Shown: positions 51,537-60,543 of the stretch, piece by piece | Numbering within the stretch: position 1 is the stretch's first letter | How the letters are laid out: every line of letters begins with the position of its first letter | From: Anaerolinea thermophila | Lineage (GTDB): Bacteria > Chloroflexota > Anaerolineae > Anaerolineales > Anaerolineaceae | Assembly: GCF_020723905.1 (NCBI RefSeq) | Contig: NZ_DYHZ01000009.1 | Location: 1-64,000 of the forward strand | Reading direction: 5' to 3' | Length of the DNA: 64,000 nucleotides | Translations under genes and position numbers: made by a program | Notes under the pieces: model-generated | Told to the model about the DNA's origin: nothing | The model's database searches: none | Seen by the model: only the letters and a program-made list of their open reading frames with translations

Positions 51537-52304
51537 TTACCCAAACCGCCCGGTGACGTAGTCCTGAGTGCGCTGGTCGCGTGGTTTAACGAACAGGGTC
51601 TCTCCAGGACCATGTTCCACCAGTTCGCCCTGCAGGAAGAAGGCAGCGTAATCTGCCATACGCGCAGCCTGCTGGACGTTGTGCGGCACCCAAACGATGG
51701 TGTACTGCTCTTTGATTTCCTGCATCAACCCCTCAATGCGCGCCGTGGAGACCGGATCCAGCGCCGAGGTGGGCTCATCCAGCAGGATCACTTCCGGTTC
51801 CAGCGCCAGCACCCGCGCCAGACACAAGCGCTGCTGCTGCCCACCGGAGATGGCACTGGCAGGGTCTTTCAGGCGGTCGTACACCTCATCCCATAAAGCG
51901 GCGCGGCGCAAAGCGCGCTCCACGGCTTCATCCAGTTTGCTCTTGCGGCGTTCACCCATCAGTTCCAGCCCGTAACTGACATTCTGGTAAATGCTCAGCG
52001 GAAGCACCACCGGACGGGAAAACACCATGCCAATTTTGCGGCGCAAGTTCACCACATTCACTCCGGGATCCAGAATGTTCACACCATTGAACAGAATCTG
52101 CCCGGAGACCTCCTGCACATCTGCCAGGTCGTTCAGACGGTTGAGAGCGCGCAGAAGGGTGGATTTTCCCCCGCCTGCCGGGCCGAACAATACAGTAATC
52201 TGATTGGCGGGAATGGACAGGCAAATATCGCGCAGGCTCTCGGTGCCGTCCGAGTAACGAATGCTGAGGTGCTCAATGCGAATTTTTTCCATAGGATTTA
52301 CCAT
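51537..52304 (-). CDS. pstB: Phosphate ABC transporter ATPase
   Basis: A 255-residue ATPase for phosphate uptake. The Walker A is GPAGGGKST (41-49), the signature ISGGQQQRLCLARVLALEPE and Walker B VILLDEPTSALDP. The Q-loop glutamine expected in GMVFQRP is serine (Ser96, MVFSRP), which is unusual because this residue senses the gamma phosphate and couples to the permease. The start could also be at 52292. It overlaps pstA by 7 bases. Confidence 0.88.
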   Translation of the reverse strand: MVNPMEKIRIEHLSIRYSDGTESLRDICLSIPANQITVLFGPAGGGKSTLLRALNRLNDLADVQEVSGQILFNGVNILDPGVNVVNLRRKIGMVFSRPVVLPLSIYQNVSYGLELMGERRKSKLDEAVERALRRAALWDEVYDRLKDPASAISGGQQQRLCLARVLALEPEVILLDEPTSALDPVSTARIEGLMQEIKEQYTIVWVPHNVQQAARMADYAAFFLQGELVEHGPGETLFVKPRDQRTQDYVTGRFG

Positions 52305-53158
52305 TGACGCCGCGCGCGCGCCCGTTGACGGATGAGCGTGGCGATCAGATTCATGCCAAGGACGAATACCAGCAACACCAGCACCGTGCCGTATTGAATC
52401 TGGATGGGCATGCCCGGCACCGATGTAGAGATAACAAAGATGTGATACGGAAGCGCCATGGTGGCATCAAAAGGGGACTGCGGCAGACGCGGCAGGAAGA
52501 ACGCCGCACCGGTGAAGAGAATGGGAGCGGTTTCGCCCGCGGCGCGCTCCAGCCCCAGAATGATGCCGGTAATGATGCCCGGCATGGCTTGCGGCAGGAC
52601 AATGCGCCAGATGGTTTGCCAGCGGGTGGCGCCCAGCGAGATGCTTACCGTGCGGAAGGCTTGCGGCACACTGCGCAGGGCTTCCTCAGCGGTGGAAATG
52701 ATCACCGGAAGGGTCATGATGGACAGGGTGAGCGATGCCGCCAGAATGCTCGTCCCGAGGCGCAGGAAAAGCACGAACAATCCCAGCCCGAACAAACCGT
52801 ACACCACCGAAGGAATGCCCGCCAGATTGATGATGGCAATGCGAATCAGGCGGGTGAGGAAATTATCGGGGGCGTATTCGGAAATGTAAATGGCAGCGGC
52901 AATGCCCAGCGGCACGGAGAAGATCGCCGTGCCCAGCGTCAGATAAAACGTGCCAATGATGGCAGGCAGGATGCCGCCATCGCGCATCCCGTTGCGCGGC
53001 ATGGCGGTCAGAAATTCCCATGAAATTGCGGGAGCACCTTTGACGATGATGAAGCCAATGATGAGAAGCACGGGTAAAACCGTTGCAAAGGTCACCAGCC
53101 CTAACAGGCTGAACCCGATGCGTTGTTGAATGCGAGCCGAAGTCAACGATCGCTCCAT
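52298..53158 (-). CDS. pstA: Phosphate ABC transporter permease PstA
   Basis: A 286-residue permease with six membrane segments. The coupling (EAA) loop is SVPQAFRTVSISLGATRWQTIWRIVLPQAMPGIITGIILGLERAAGETAP. The start at 53158 has GAGGACAAC upstream. Its reading frame overlaps the end of pstC by a few bases upstream, and pstB downstream. Confidence 0.93.
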   Translation of the reverse strand: MERSLTSARIQQRIGFSLLGLVTFATVLPVLLIIGFIIVKGAPAISWEFLTAMPRNGMRDGGILPAIIGTFYLTLGTAIFSVPLGIAAAIYISEYAPDNFLTRLIRIAIINLAGIPSVVYGLFGLGLFVLFLRLGTSILAASLTLSIMTLPVIISTAEEALRSVPQAFRTVSISLGATRWQTIWRIVLPQAMPGIITGIILGLERAAGETAPILFTGAAFFLPRLPQSPFDATMALPYHIFVISTSVPGMPIQIQYGTVLVLLVFVLGMNLIATLIRQRARARRQW

Positions 53159-53165
53159 GTTGTCC

Positions 53166-54062
53166 TCACGAAAGCACACGTTCCGCGCGGGTCTTACTGC
53201 GCAGACTCACCCAGGATGCCGCAATGTTAATGCCCAGGGAAATGACGAACAGGACAATTCCAATGAAGAACAGTACCTGATAGTGCGGACTGCCGTTGGC
53301 AACCTCACCCATCTCCGAGGCAATGGTGGCGGTCATGGTACGCACCGGCATGACCAGCGCATTGAGTCCATGGGGAAGCACTGGCGCATTGCCTGTCACC
53401 ATCATCACCGCCATGGTCTCTCCAATGGAACGTCCAATGCCCAGCATGATCGCCGTGAGAATGCCGGAACGCGCCGCCGGTACGGTAACCCCCCAGATGG
53501 TTTGCCACTTGGTGGCGCCCAGCGCCAGCGCCGCCTGTCGGTATGCGGGTGGAACCGTGTTCAGCGCATCTTCGGTAATGGAAACAATGGTAGGGGTGGC
53601 AATCAATGCCAGCAAGACGGCGCCGGTAAACGCGCTCAAACCGGTAGGCAGGTTAAACGCCTCGCGGAAGAGCGGCGCAGCAACCTGAATTCCCAGGAAG
53701 CCCAGCACTACCGAGGGTAAACCCGCCAGAATTTCAATCAACGGTTTGACCACCGAATTCACCCACGGCGGAGCAATCTCGGAGATGAACACACTGGTGC
53801 CAATCCCAAAGGGGATGGCAATCAACAACGCTCCCAGGGTGACCACCAGAGAACCGAACAGGAGAGGCAAGATGCCAAAATAGGACTCAATGGGATACCA
53901 GCGGTCACCAAACAAATTGGACAGCGGGGTAACTCCCAGCGCGGGCAGTCCTTCCCGTAAAAGGAAAATCAAAATCAGGGTCACAAATAAGATGCTGGAA
54001 TAGCCAGAAACTTTAATCAGCAGATTGATGACCCACTCGGAGCGTTGGCTTGTGTTTTCCAT
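53166..54062 (-). CDS. pstC: Phosphate ABC transporter permease PstC
   Basis: A 298-residue permease paired with PstA. The coupling loop TVPPAYRQAALALGATKWQTIWGVTVPAARSGILTAIMLGIGRSIGETMAV is intact, and six hydrophobic segments are visible. AGAGGC lies 10 bases before the ATG. It follows pstS by 15 bases in the pstSCAB order. Confidence 0.93.
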   Translation of the reverse strand: MENTSQRSEWVINLLIKVSGYSSILFVTLILIFLLREGLPALGVTPLSNLFGDRWYPIESYFGILPLLFGSLVVTLGALLIAIPFGIGTSVFISEIAPPWVNSVVKPLIEILAGLPSVVLGFLGIQVAAPLFREAFNLPTGLSAFTGAVLLALIATPTIVSITEDALNTVPPAYRQAALALGATKWQTIWGVTVPAARSGILTAIMLGIGRSIGETMAVMMVTGNAPVLPHGLNALVMPVRTMTATIASEMGEVANGSPHYQVLFFIGIVLFVISLGINIAASWVSLRSKTRAERVLS

Positions 54063-54077
54063 AAAGAAATTGCCTCT

Positions 54078-54968
54078 TTAAGGCTGGACGGGGACAAACC
54101 CCAATTCCAGCACAATTTTCTGGGCTTCGGGAGAGAGCAACCAGTTCAGGTATTCCTGCACTGCTGGACCGGCGCCTTTCTGGGTGTACATGTACAGATC
54201 GCGCGAGATGGGATATGCCCCGCTGTTGACCGTCTCCACCGAGGGCAGAACGTAGGGACCATCGGCAGTTTTTGCCACCGCCAGCACTTTTACCTCGGGA
54301 GTCACATAGCCCAGTCCGTCATAGCCTATAGCGTTGGGATTATCCCGCACCTCGGTGATGATGCCCTCAGACGAAGGCAGTAACAGGGTGTCGCGGGAAA
54401 AGAGGGCTTTGTTGTCTTTCTGTCCCAGACGAATAACCTCCTCCAGGAAATACACGTGCGTACCGGAGTTGGTCTCGCGCGAGAGGCGCACAATGGGGCG
54501 ATCCTCGCCACCCACCTCGCGCCAGTTGTTAATTTTGCCCTGATAGATGAGGGAAATTTGCTCCAGCGTCAACTGGTTGACCGGGTTACCGGGATTGACA
54601 ATAACGGCAATGGCATCGCGGGCAATGACATGCTCCACCGGTTCAATCCCTCTGGCACGGGCGGCTTCAATTTCTTCTTTCTTCATGGAACGGGAGGCGT
54701 TGGCAATATCCACCGTGCCGTCAATCAGCGCGGCAATGCCTGTGCCCGACCCCCCGCCGGTGACGGAAATGCGCACATCGGGATGCAATTCCTGATAGGC
54801 TTCCGCCCAGCGCAGAGCAAGATTGACTATGGTATCGGAACCTTTATTCTGAATGGAAGTGGAGGCTGCTACGGGAACGGCTTCTCCCTGCGCAGTCCGG
54901 GGAGCGCAGGAAGAGAGGAACAGGATCAGCAATATCCATCCGGCGATAAGCCACAATGCTCGTTTCAC
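54078..54968 (-). CDS. pstS: Phosphate-binding lipoprotein PstS
   Basis: A 296-residue phosphate receptor exported as a lipoprotein (FLSSC, Cys at about residue 21). NKGSDTIVNLALRWAEAY, GGGSGTGIAALIDGTVDIANASR and RETNSGTHVYFLEE are the phosphate-contact blocks. The start is GTG at 54968 with TATAAT 7 bases upstream and no ribosome site, again a leaderless pattern. Confidence 0.93.
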   Translation of the reverse strand: MKRALWLIAGWILLILFLSSCAPRTAQGEAVPVAASTSIQNKGSDTIVNLALRWAEAYQELHPDVRISVTGGGSGTGIAALIDGTVDIANASRSMKKEEIEAARARGIEPVEHVIARDAIAVIVNPGNPVNQLTLEQISLIYQGKINNWREVGGEDRPIVRLSRETNSGTHVYFLEEVIRLGQKDNKALFSRDTLLLPSSEGIITEVRDNPNAIGYDGLGYVTPEVKVLAVAKTADGPYVLPSVETVNSGAYPISRDLYMYTQKGAGPAVQEYLNWLLSPEAQKIVLELGFVPVQP

Positions 54969-54975
54969 GAATAAA

Positions 54976-55004
54976 ATTATAACCTGAGTTTAACGTCAGG
55001 TTAA
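54976..55004 (-). promoter_or_regulatory. Pho-box-like triple repeat and -10 of pstSCAB
   Basis: On the minus strand three 7-base repeats, TTAACCT (54998-55004), TTAAACT (54987-54993) and TTATAAT (54976-54982), are separated by exactly 4 bases each. This 11-base period is that of PhoB/PhoP boxes. The last copy contains the -10 (TATAAT). The region 54981-55002 is also a palindrome with half-sites AACCTGA and TCAGGTT. Phosphate-starvation control is likely. Confidence 0.65.
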
Positions 55005-55113
55005 AAACCTTTAAGGTGGGAGAGGATATTGCCTGTAAACCCTGCACATAGATCTCATTTTAGATAGCGCTGAACAACAAACGGAGTAAAATGATTTTTA
55101 CAGGAGACCAACT

Positions 55114-55578
55114 ATGTACGCATTTTTGCTTCCCCTTCACAATATTTTGCGCTGGCTGTTGCTGATTGCCGCGCTGTTTGCCGTTGGACGGGCACTGTGG
55201 GGCTGGCTTGCCCGCAAACCCTGGCAGGCGCTCGACGACCGCGCCGGGATGATTTTTACCACCGTCATGGATGTGCAGGTGCTGGTAGGGCTACTGCTGT
55301 ACGTGGTCTTCAGCCCGATCATGCAAACTGCCTTCCAGAATTTCGGCGGGGCAATGAGCAACCCGACCATGCGGTTCTTTGCCGTGGAGCACATTCTGAT
55401 GATGATTGTGGCACTGGCGCTGGCGCACATCGGGCGGGCACAGTCCCGCAAAGCGCCTGAAGCGCTGAGCAAGCACCGCCGTGCAGCCATCTGGTTCGGC
55501 ATTGCCCTGCTGGTGGTCCTGCTCGCCATCCCCTGGCCCTTCAGCGGGGTTCCGCGTCCGCTCTGGCGCGGATTCTAA
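55114..55578 (+). CDS. Small four-helix membrane protein, possible haem-binding
   Basis: A 154-residue protein with four predicted membrane segments (about 4-27, 44-65, 88-108, 126-144). Histidines at LPLHNILRW, VEHILMM and LAHIGRA lie in or near these helices, an arrangement like small cytochrome b-type membrane proteins, but no family is certain. GGAGACCAACT precedes the ATG. It is convergent with the ABC exporter operon. Confidence 0.65.
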   Translation: MYAFLLPLHNILRWLLLIAALFAVGRALWGWLARKPWQALDDRAGMIFTTVMDVQVLVGLLLYVVFSPIMQTAFQNFGGAMSNPTMRFFAVEHILMMIVALALAHIGRAQSRKAPEALSKHRRAAIWFGIALLVVLLAIPWPFSGVPRPLWRGF

Positions 55579-55637
55579 GGCAGGGTTTTACCTCTTCGTC
55601 TTCTACCTGACAACAGGCAGAGAGTTTTTAACCCAAA

Positions 55638-55678
55638 AAACATTCCCTTCATGCAAAAACGGCATGAAGGGAATGTTT
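55638..55678. terminator. Strong bidirectional terminator
   Basis: A perfect 17-bp stem (55638-55654 with 55662-55678), 7-base loop, with a T run after it on the minus strand (TTTTTTGGG). It ends the ABC exporter operon and the plus-strand membrane gene. Confidence 0.9.
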
Positions 55679-55697
55679 CATTCATCGAATACAGAGA

Positions 55698-57683
55698 TCA
55701 GGCAGGTTGAGGAGAAGCGCTGAGTCCAGCGCCGGAGGGCGCTTCATTCTGCACGAATTGCTTCATGTAAAGGGCGTAATACGCACCACGCTTTTCCAGG
55801 AGTTCCTCATGGCGTCCGCGCTCCACAATGCGCCCGTTCTCGACAACCAGAATCTGGTCGGCGTTACGAATGGTGCTGAGGCGGTGGGCAATGACAAAAC
55901 TGGTACGTCCGCGCAACAGGTTTTCCAGCGCCACCTGAATCTGGCGCTCGGTGCGGGTGTCCACACTGGAGGTGGCTTCGTCCAGAATGAGAATGCGCGG
56001 ATTGATCAGCGCGGCGCGGGCAATGGCAATCAACTGACGCTGACCCTGGCTCAAACCTGCCCCATGCTCGCCCAGCACAGTCTCATAGCCCTGCGGTAGG
56101 CGGCGGATGAAGTCATCGGCGCGCGCCAGTTGCGCCGCGGCAATGACCTCTTCATCGCTGGCATCGGGTTTGCCAAAGCGAATGTTATTCATCACCGTGT
56201 CGCTGAACAGGAAGGTATCCTGCAAGACAATGCCAATTTGCCGCCGCAGTGACTCCGCCCGAACGCGGGAGATATCTATTCCATCTATGCGAATCTGCCC
56301 TCTGGTCACATCATAAAAGCGCGGGATGAGGTTAATAATCGTGGTCTTGCCCGCCCCCGTTGGACCCACAATGGCAATAGTCTGTCCTTCTTCGGCGGTG
56401 AAGGAGACATCTTCCAGTACCGGAACGCCTTCCACGTACTCGGCATGGACATGATCAAACTCCACCCGTCCCTGAATGGGGGGCATCTCGATGGCGTCAG
56501 GCGCGTCCACCACGTCGGGTCTGGTGTCCAGCAAACTAAAGATGCGCTCAGCGCCGGCAATGGCGCTCTGGATGTTCGCCCACAGCGTGGAAATCTGCTG
56601 AATAGGCTGGTTGAAACGCTGGACGTAGCCCATGAAGGTAATCACCAGACCCAACGAAAGCGAAGTACCGAAAAAGTCCCTGCCGTTAAGGATGTACACC
56701 CCGCCCACTACCGTCACCAGCGCCATGGCAAGGTACCCCAGGGCTTCCAGCGTAGGCGAAAGCGCAGAGGTGTACGCCACTGCGCGGATGTTGGCATCGC
56801 GGTAACTGGCGCTGGACTCACGGAAGGCTTCAATGTTCTGCTCCTCACGGCTGAAGGCTTGCACCTCGCGCACCCCGGAAATGCTCTCTTCCAGATTGGC
56901 GCTCACCCGTCCAATTTCCTTGCGCGCCACGCGGAAGGCTTGCCGCGCCCGGCTGGAGAACCAGTTGGTCGCCAGCACCATGAGTGGCACTGCCGCCATA
57001 CCTACCAGAGCATACGGCACCGACTTGCTCAGCATGGTGATGGCAACCCACACCAGCAACACCAGTCCGCTGGTCACGTTGACCAGTGCAAACCCCAGCG
57101 CCTGCTGGAGCGTCTCCATATCGTTGGTGATGCGGCTCATCAGGTTGCCCGCCTCATTCTCGTTGAAGAACTTGAGCGAGAGGCTGTGCAGATGATCGAA
57201 CACGCGCACCCGCAAATCTTTCAGCACATGCTGACCTGCCCAGGACATGAGGAAGAACTGTAAGCCGCCCATGATGGCACCCACCACAAACAGCCCGGTA
57301 ATGAGCAGAATCAGCCCGCCCAGCCCGCGCAAAATTTCTTCCTTCGTGCCGCCCGGATTTTGGGTGTACCAGCAGTTGTTCTGACCGCTCTGACTCAAAC
57401 GGGCTGTTCCGCCTGCAATGGCGGCAGGCATGCCCGCCTGGCTCTGCACCTGCTGGGCAATTGCCGGAGAAAGGTAACAGTCCACAATCTGCCCGGTCAG
57501 GTCGGGGGAAATCACCTGCACCCAGGCGTTGGCAAGAATGGTGATCAACACCAGAATCAGAATGGCGCTGTAGGGTTTAAATTCTTTGAAAAGGCGTCCC
57601 AGAGTCACGCTGGGGTTAACCGGCTTGCTGGTTTCCTGAGCCAGCATTCCCATCGGTCCGCCCGGTCCACGTCCCATTCCCAT
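55698..57683 (-). CDS. ABC exporter half-transporter 1 (permease-ATPase)
   Basis: A 661-residue fused ABC exporter of the MsbA/LmrA/BmrCD type. Six membrane segments span about 35-380. The ATPase domain has Walker A GPTGAGKTTIINL, signature LSQGQRQLIAIARAAL and Walker B ILILDEATSSVD. The segment with NPGGTKEEI carries an extra loop. GGAGGAAGCATT precedes the ATG. It lies 18 bases after the sibling exporter gene; the two probably form a heterodimer. Confidence 0.92.
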   Translation of the reverse strand: MGMGRGPGGPMGMLAQETSKPVNPSVTLGRLFKEFKPYSAILILVLITILANAWVQVISPDLTGQIVDCYLSPAIAQQVQSQAGMPAAIAGGTARLSQSGQNNCWYTQNPGGTKEEILRGLGGLILLITGLFVVGAIMGGLQFFLMSWAGQHVLKDLRVRVFDHLHSLSLKFFNENEAGNLMSRITNDMETLQQALGFALVNVTSGLVLLVWVAITMLSKSVPYALVGMAAVPLMVLATNWFSSRARQAFRVARKEIGRVSANLEESISGVREVQAFSREEQNIEAFRESSASYRDANIRAVAYTSALSPTLEALGYLAMALVTVVGGVYILNGRDFFGTSLSLGLVITFMGYVQRFNQPIQQISTLWANIQSAIAGAERIFSLLDTRPDVVDAPDAIEMPPIQGRVEFDHVHAEYVEGVPVLEDVSFTAEEGQTIAIVGPTGAGKTTIINLIPRFYDVTRGQIRIDGIDISRVRAESLRRQIGIVLQDTFLFSDTVMNNIRFGKPDASDEEVIAAAQLARADDFIRRLPQGYETVLGEHGAGLSQGQRQLIAIARAALINPRILILDEATSSVDTRTERQIQVALENLLRGRTSFVIAHRLSTIRNADQILVVENGRIVERGRHEELLEKRGAYYALYMKQFVQNEAPSGAGLSASPQPA

Positions 57684-57701
57684 AATGCTTCCTCCCTTTG
57701 T

Positions 57702-59624
57702 TTACTCTGCCGCAGAAGCGCCCGTGAGCGCCGCCACCGCAGGAACGTCTTCGATCAGTTGCGAATGATAGATTTCTGCATAAATCGGGCTTTCTTCCAA
57801 CAGATCTTCGTGTCTGCCGCGCGCCACGATTCTGCCCCGATCCAGCACCAGAATCTGATCAGCGTTGCGCACCGTGCTGATGCGTTGGGCGATGACAAAA
57901 CTGGTACGCCCTTTCATCAACCGGTTCAGGGCTTGCTGAATCTGGTACTCTGTAACCGTATCCACACTGCTGGTAGAGTCGTCCAGAATGAGGATGCGTG
58001 GATCGAGCAGTAAAGCGCGGGCAATGGCAATGCGTTGTTTTTGCCCACCGCTCAGCGTCGTGCCGCGTTCGCCTACCCGTGTATCATAGCCATCGGGGAA
58101 ACTCATGATGAAATCGTGCGCCAGCGCGGCTTTTGCGGCGGCTTCGATTTCTTCCTGGGTGGCTTCAGGTTTTCCAAAGGCAATATTCTCGCGAATTGTG
58201 CCGGTGAACAGGGTGGTATCCTGCAGCACAATGCCAATCTGCCGCCGCAGGGATTCAATGGTGACATCGCGCACGTCGTAGCCGTCAATGAGCACGCTGC
58301 CGGCGCTCACATCGTAAAAGCGCGGGATGAGATTGATGATGGTGCTCTTCCCGCTCCCCGTTGCGCCCAGCAGGGCAATGGTCTGCCCGGGTTCAGCAAC
58401 GAAACTGACATCGTCCAGAGCAGGCTCGCTGCTGCCAAAGTACTTAAAGGTCACATTGCGAAACTCCACCCGTCCCTGAATGGGAGGGAGTTCCAGCGCA
58501 TCCGGCTTGTTCTTGACCTCGCTCTCAGCGTCGAGGATTTCATAAATCCGGTTTGCCGAGGCGCTGGCTTGCGCCAGTTGATTAATGACAAAGCCCAACT
58601 GTCCCAGCGGGAAGAAGACGTAAAACAGATACATGCTGAACTTCTGCCATTCGCCGATGGACAGCGTGCCTTCAATGATCTGTCTGCCGCCTGCATATTG
58701 AATCAGCGCCTGCCCCAGGTTGGCAATCAAAAAGACAAACGGAAAGAGGAAACTGAACGTGCGGGAGACTTTGATTTGCTGGTTCATCAAGTCTTCGGCG
58801 GCTTGATTGAAGCGTTTTTTCTGCACCGGTTCCTGCACAAAGGCTTTGATGACCTTAATACCTGCCAGATTTTCCTGCAAAATAGTGTTCAGGCGGGAAA
58901 GCCTTTGCTGAACGCCCAGGAAAAGCGGCTGGGCAATGCGGCTGAACACAAAGAACACCGCCATGGCAACCGGCAGGATGGGCAAAATGGTGAGCATCAG
59001 GCGGTAGTTGGTGGCAGAGAGGATGATCAGCGCCGCCACAAGCAATACAACCGACTGCAGGGCAATGAGCAAGCCCTGTCCCAGGAAAAGGCGCACCTTG
59101 TCCACATCATCGGTTGCCCGCACCATCAATTGCCCGGTCTGATTGCGATCGTGGTAACTGAAAGACAGGCGTTGAATTTTCTCAAAGAGGCGGTTGCGCA
59201 GGTCAAAGGCAATGCCCTGCGAGACGCGTTCAGCATTGTAGCCCTGCGAGAAGGCAAACAATCCACGGGCAATGGCGAACAGCACAATCAGCACGCCGGA
59301 CCACAGTACCGCATTGACCCCGCCGTCACGGTAACGGGCAAACTGCTCAGCCGTCCAGCCCAACTGCTGGAGCGCCATGCTCTGGAAAGCAGCAGGGAGG
59401 GCGGCAATCTTCTGCGCCACCAGACCATGGGTAACAGCGTCAATGATGTTCTGCGTAATCTGGGGCACCATTAACATCGCCGCCGTGGAAATGAACAGAG
59501 AAAAATAAGCCAGGAAGGCTACCCCACGGTAATTTTTGAGCAGGGAAAATGAACGCCTGAGCCCCGACATGGTCATGGGTGGCGTCCCTGCACCGCCAGA
59601 AGGGTGAGGGTTACGAACATTCAT
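57702..59624 (-). CDS. ABC exporter half-transporter 2 (permease-ATPase)
   Basis: A 640-residue sibling of the previous protein. The six membrane segments cover about 20-330. ATPase motifs are GATGSGKSTIINL, LSGGQKQRIAIARAL and ILILDDSTSSVD: the glutamate after Walker B is Asp in this half, whereas the partner has Glu, so one of the two ATP sites is non-canonical, as in many heterodimeric exporters. Its start overlaps the MarR stop by 4 bases. Confidence 0.92.
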   Translation of the reverse strand: MNVRNPHPSGGAGTPPMTMSGLRRSFSLLKNYRGVAFLAYFSLFISTAAMLMVPQITQNIIDAVTHGLVAQKIAALPAAFQSMALQQLGWTAEQFARYRDGGVNAVLWSGVLIVLFAIARGLFAFSQGYNAERVSQGIAFDLRNRLFEKIQRLSFSYHDRNQTGQLMVRATDDVDKVRLFLGQGLLIALQSVVLLVAALIILSATNYRLMLTILPILPVAMAVFFVFSRIAQPLFLGVQQRLSRLNTILQENLAGIKVIKAFVQEPVQKKRFNQAAEDLMNQQIKVSRTFSFLFPFVFLIANLGQALIQYAGGRQIIEGTLSIGEWQKFSMYLFYVFFPLGQLGFVINQLAQASASANRIYEILDAESEVKNKPDALELPPIQGRVEFRNVTFKYFGSSEPALDDVSFVAEPGQTIALLGATGSGKSTIINLIPRFYDVSAGSVLIDGYDVRDVTIESLRRQIGIVLQDTTLFTGTIRENIAFGKPEATQEEIEAAAKAALAHDFIMSFPDGYDTRVGERGTTLSGGQKQRIAIARALLLDPRILILDDSTSSVDTVTEYQIQQALNRLMKGRTSFVIAQRISTVRNADQILVLDRGRIVARGRHEDLLEESPIYAEIYHSQLIEDVPAVAALTGASAAE

Positions 59625-60226
59625 CGAGGTTCTTCCTCCTTCAACAAAGATGATTCACTGGAATCGTCCGGAGCCGTCTCGCGCTGCAGACACCGGCGCT
59701 GATAAATGGAATCGAACAGTTTTGCCATCAACGCTACCAGTTGCTTCTGTTCTTCCACCGTGAGACCCGCTACCAGTTCGCGGATGAAGGTCACCCGTTC
59801 GGGGATGATGCGTTGCAGGGTCAGGCGGGCTTTGTCGGTCAGACGGATGCGGAAGAGACGGCGGTCGTCTTTGTCCAGTTCACGGACAATCAAGCCCTGT
59901 TCTTCCAGCCCATTGAGCAAGGCGCTGATGGTATTGCGGGTCACGTGCTGGTTATGGCTCAACTCCGAGGGGGTCAAGCCCTGAAAATTTCCACGCTCCT
60001 CTTCCCACAGCAGGCGGAAGAGCAGATTCACCCGCGGACCGGAAAGTTCCATATCGTCTACGTGAGTTTCTTCCAGATCTTTGATGATGTGAAACAGCAT
60101 GCGGATAAAGGTGGCAATTTCCAACCCGCTCGTGGGGTATTCGACTCCTTCCATCGGCTGGTAACGCTGAACGTAGTCCCGTAAATAGGTGAGGATTTCC
60201 TGACTGGAGCGAGGAGGCATGGGCAT
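59621..60226 (-). CDS. MarR-family repressor of the exporter operon
   Basis: A 201-residue winged-helix regulator. The core (about 70-165) includes LTPSELSHNQHVTRNTISALLNGLEEQGLIVRELDKDDRRLFRIRLTDKA, the recognition helix and wing of MarR proteins. It is the first gene of an operon with the two ABC exporters, with translational overlap. MarR proteins usually repress their own operon until a ligand, often the transported drug, binds. Confidence 0.9.
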   Translation of the reverse strand: MPMPPRSSQEILTYLRDYVQRYQPMEGVEYPTSGLEIATFIRMLFHIIKDLEETHVDDMELSGPRVNLLFRLLWEEERGNFQGLTPSELSHNQHVTRNTISALLNGLEEQGLIVRELDKDDRRLFRIRLTDKARLTLQRIIPERVTFIRELVAGLTVEEQKQLVALMAKLFDSIYQRRCLQRETAPDDSSESSLLKEEEPR

Positions 60227-60255
60227 GATCGTGTCCTGTCAATTCATACAAGATA

Positions 60256-60279
60256 GAATAATACGATATCGAATAATAC
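60256..60279. promoter_or_regulatory. Putative MarR operator
   Basis: A 9-base direct repeat GAATAATAC (60256-60264 and 60271-60279) flanks the palindrome GATATC (60265-60270). The central part ATNCGATATCGNAT reads the same on both strands. It lies about 30-54 bases before the MarR gene, in the promoter area. Confidence 0.5.
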
Positions 60280-60345
60280 AACCCCATGGCAGGGATGTCA
60301 AGGGAAATAACAAGGATTGGGCACAGTTTTCTCAAAGGTGAAAAG

Positions 60346-60430
60346 CCTCATCCTCTCCTCCCTCTACACAGGAGAGGGCAACCCGAAGGCTCCTTTTGAC
60401 CTCCGGGAGAAGAGATGAGGATGGGGAAAA
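60346..60430. repeat. Imperfect inverted repeat between exporter and exchanger operons
   Basis: A C-rich arm beginning near 60347 (CCTCATCCTCTCCTCC) is opposed by a G-rich arm ending near 60425 (GGGAGAAGAGATGAGGATGG). Small repeats of this form are dispersed in many genomes. A second, weaker hairpin with a T run lies at 60496-60525. The rest of 60281-60543 shows nothing else. Confidence 0.5.
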
Positions 60431-60543
60431 TCATTCCAATGTGTGCAGGCAATTTCCTGAACAGGAAAGCCCCCATCACCCGGTGAACGTACTGCGCTCA
60501 TGCGTTGTTGGGAGCGTTTTTTTCAACTGGAATGGAAAAAGGA

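Noticed and set aside
60496-60525. Plus-strand terminator with a run of T
   Set aside because: The stem is only five or six pairs and no plus-strand gene precedes it, so I did not list it as a separate feature.
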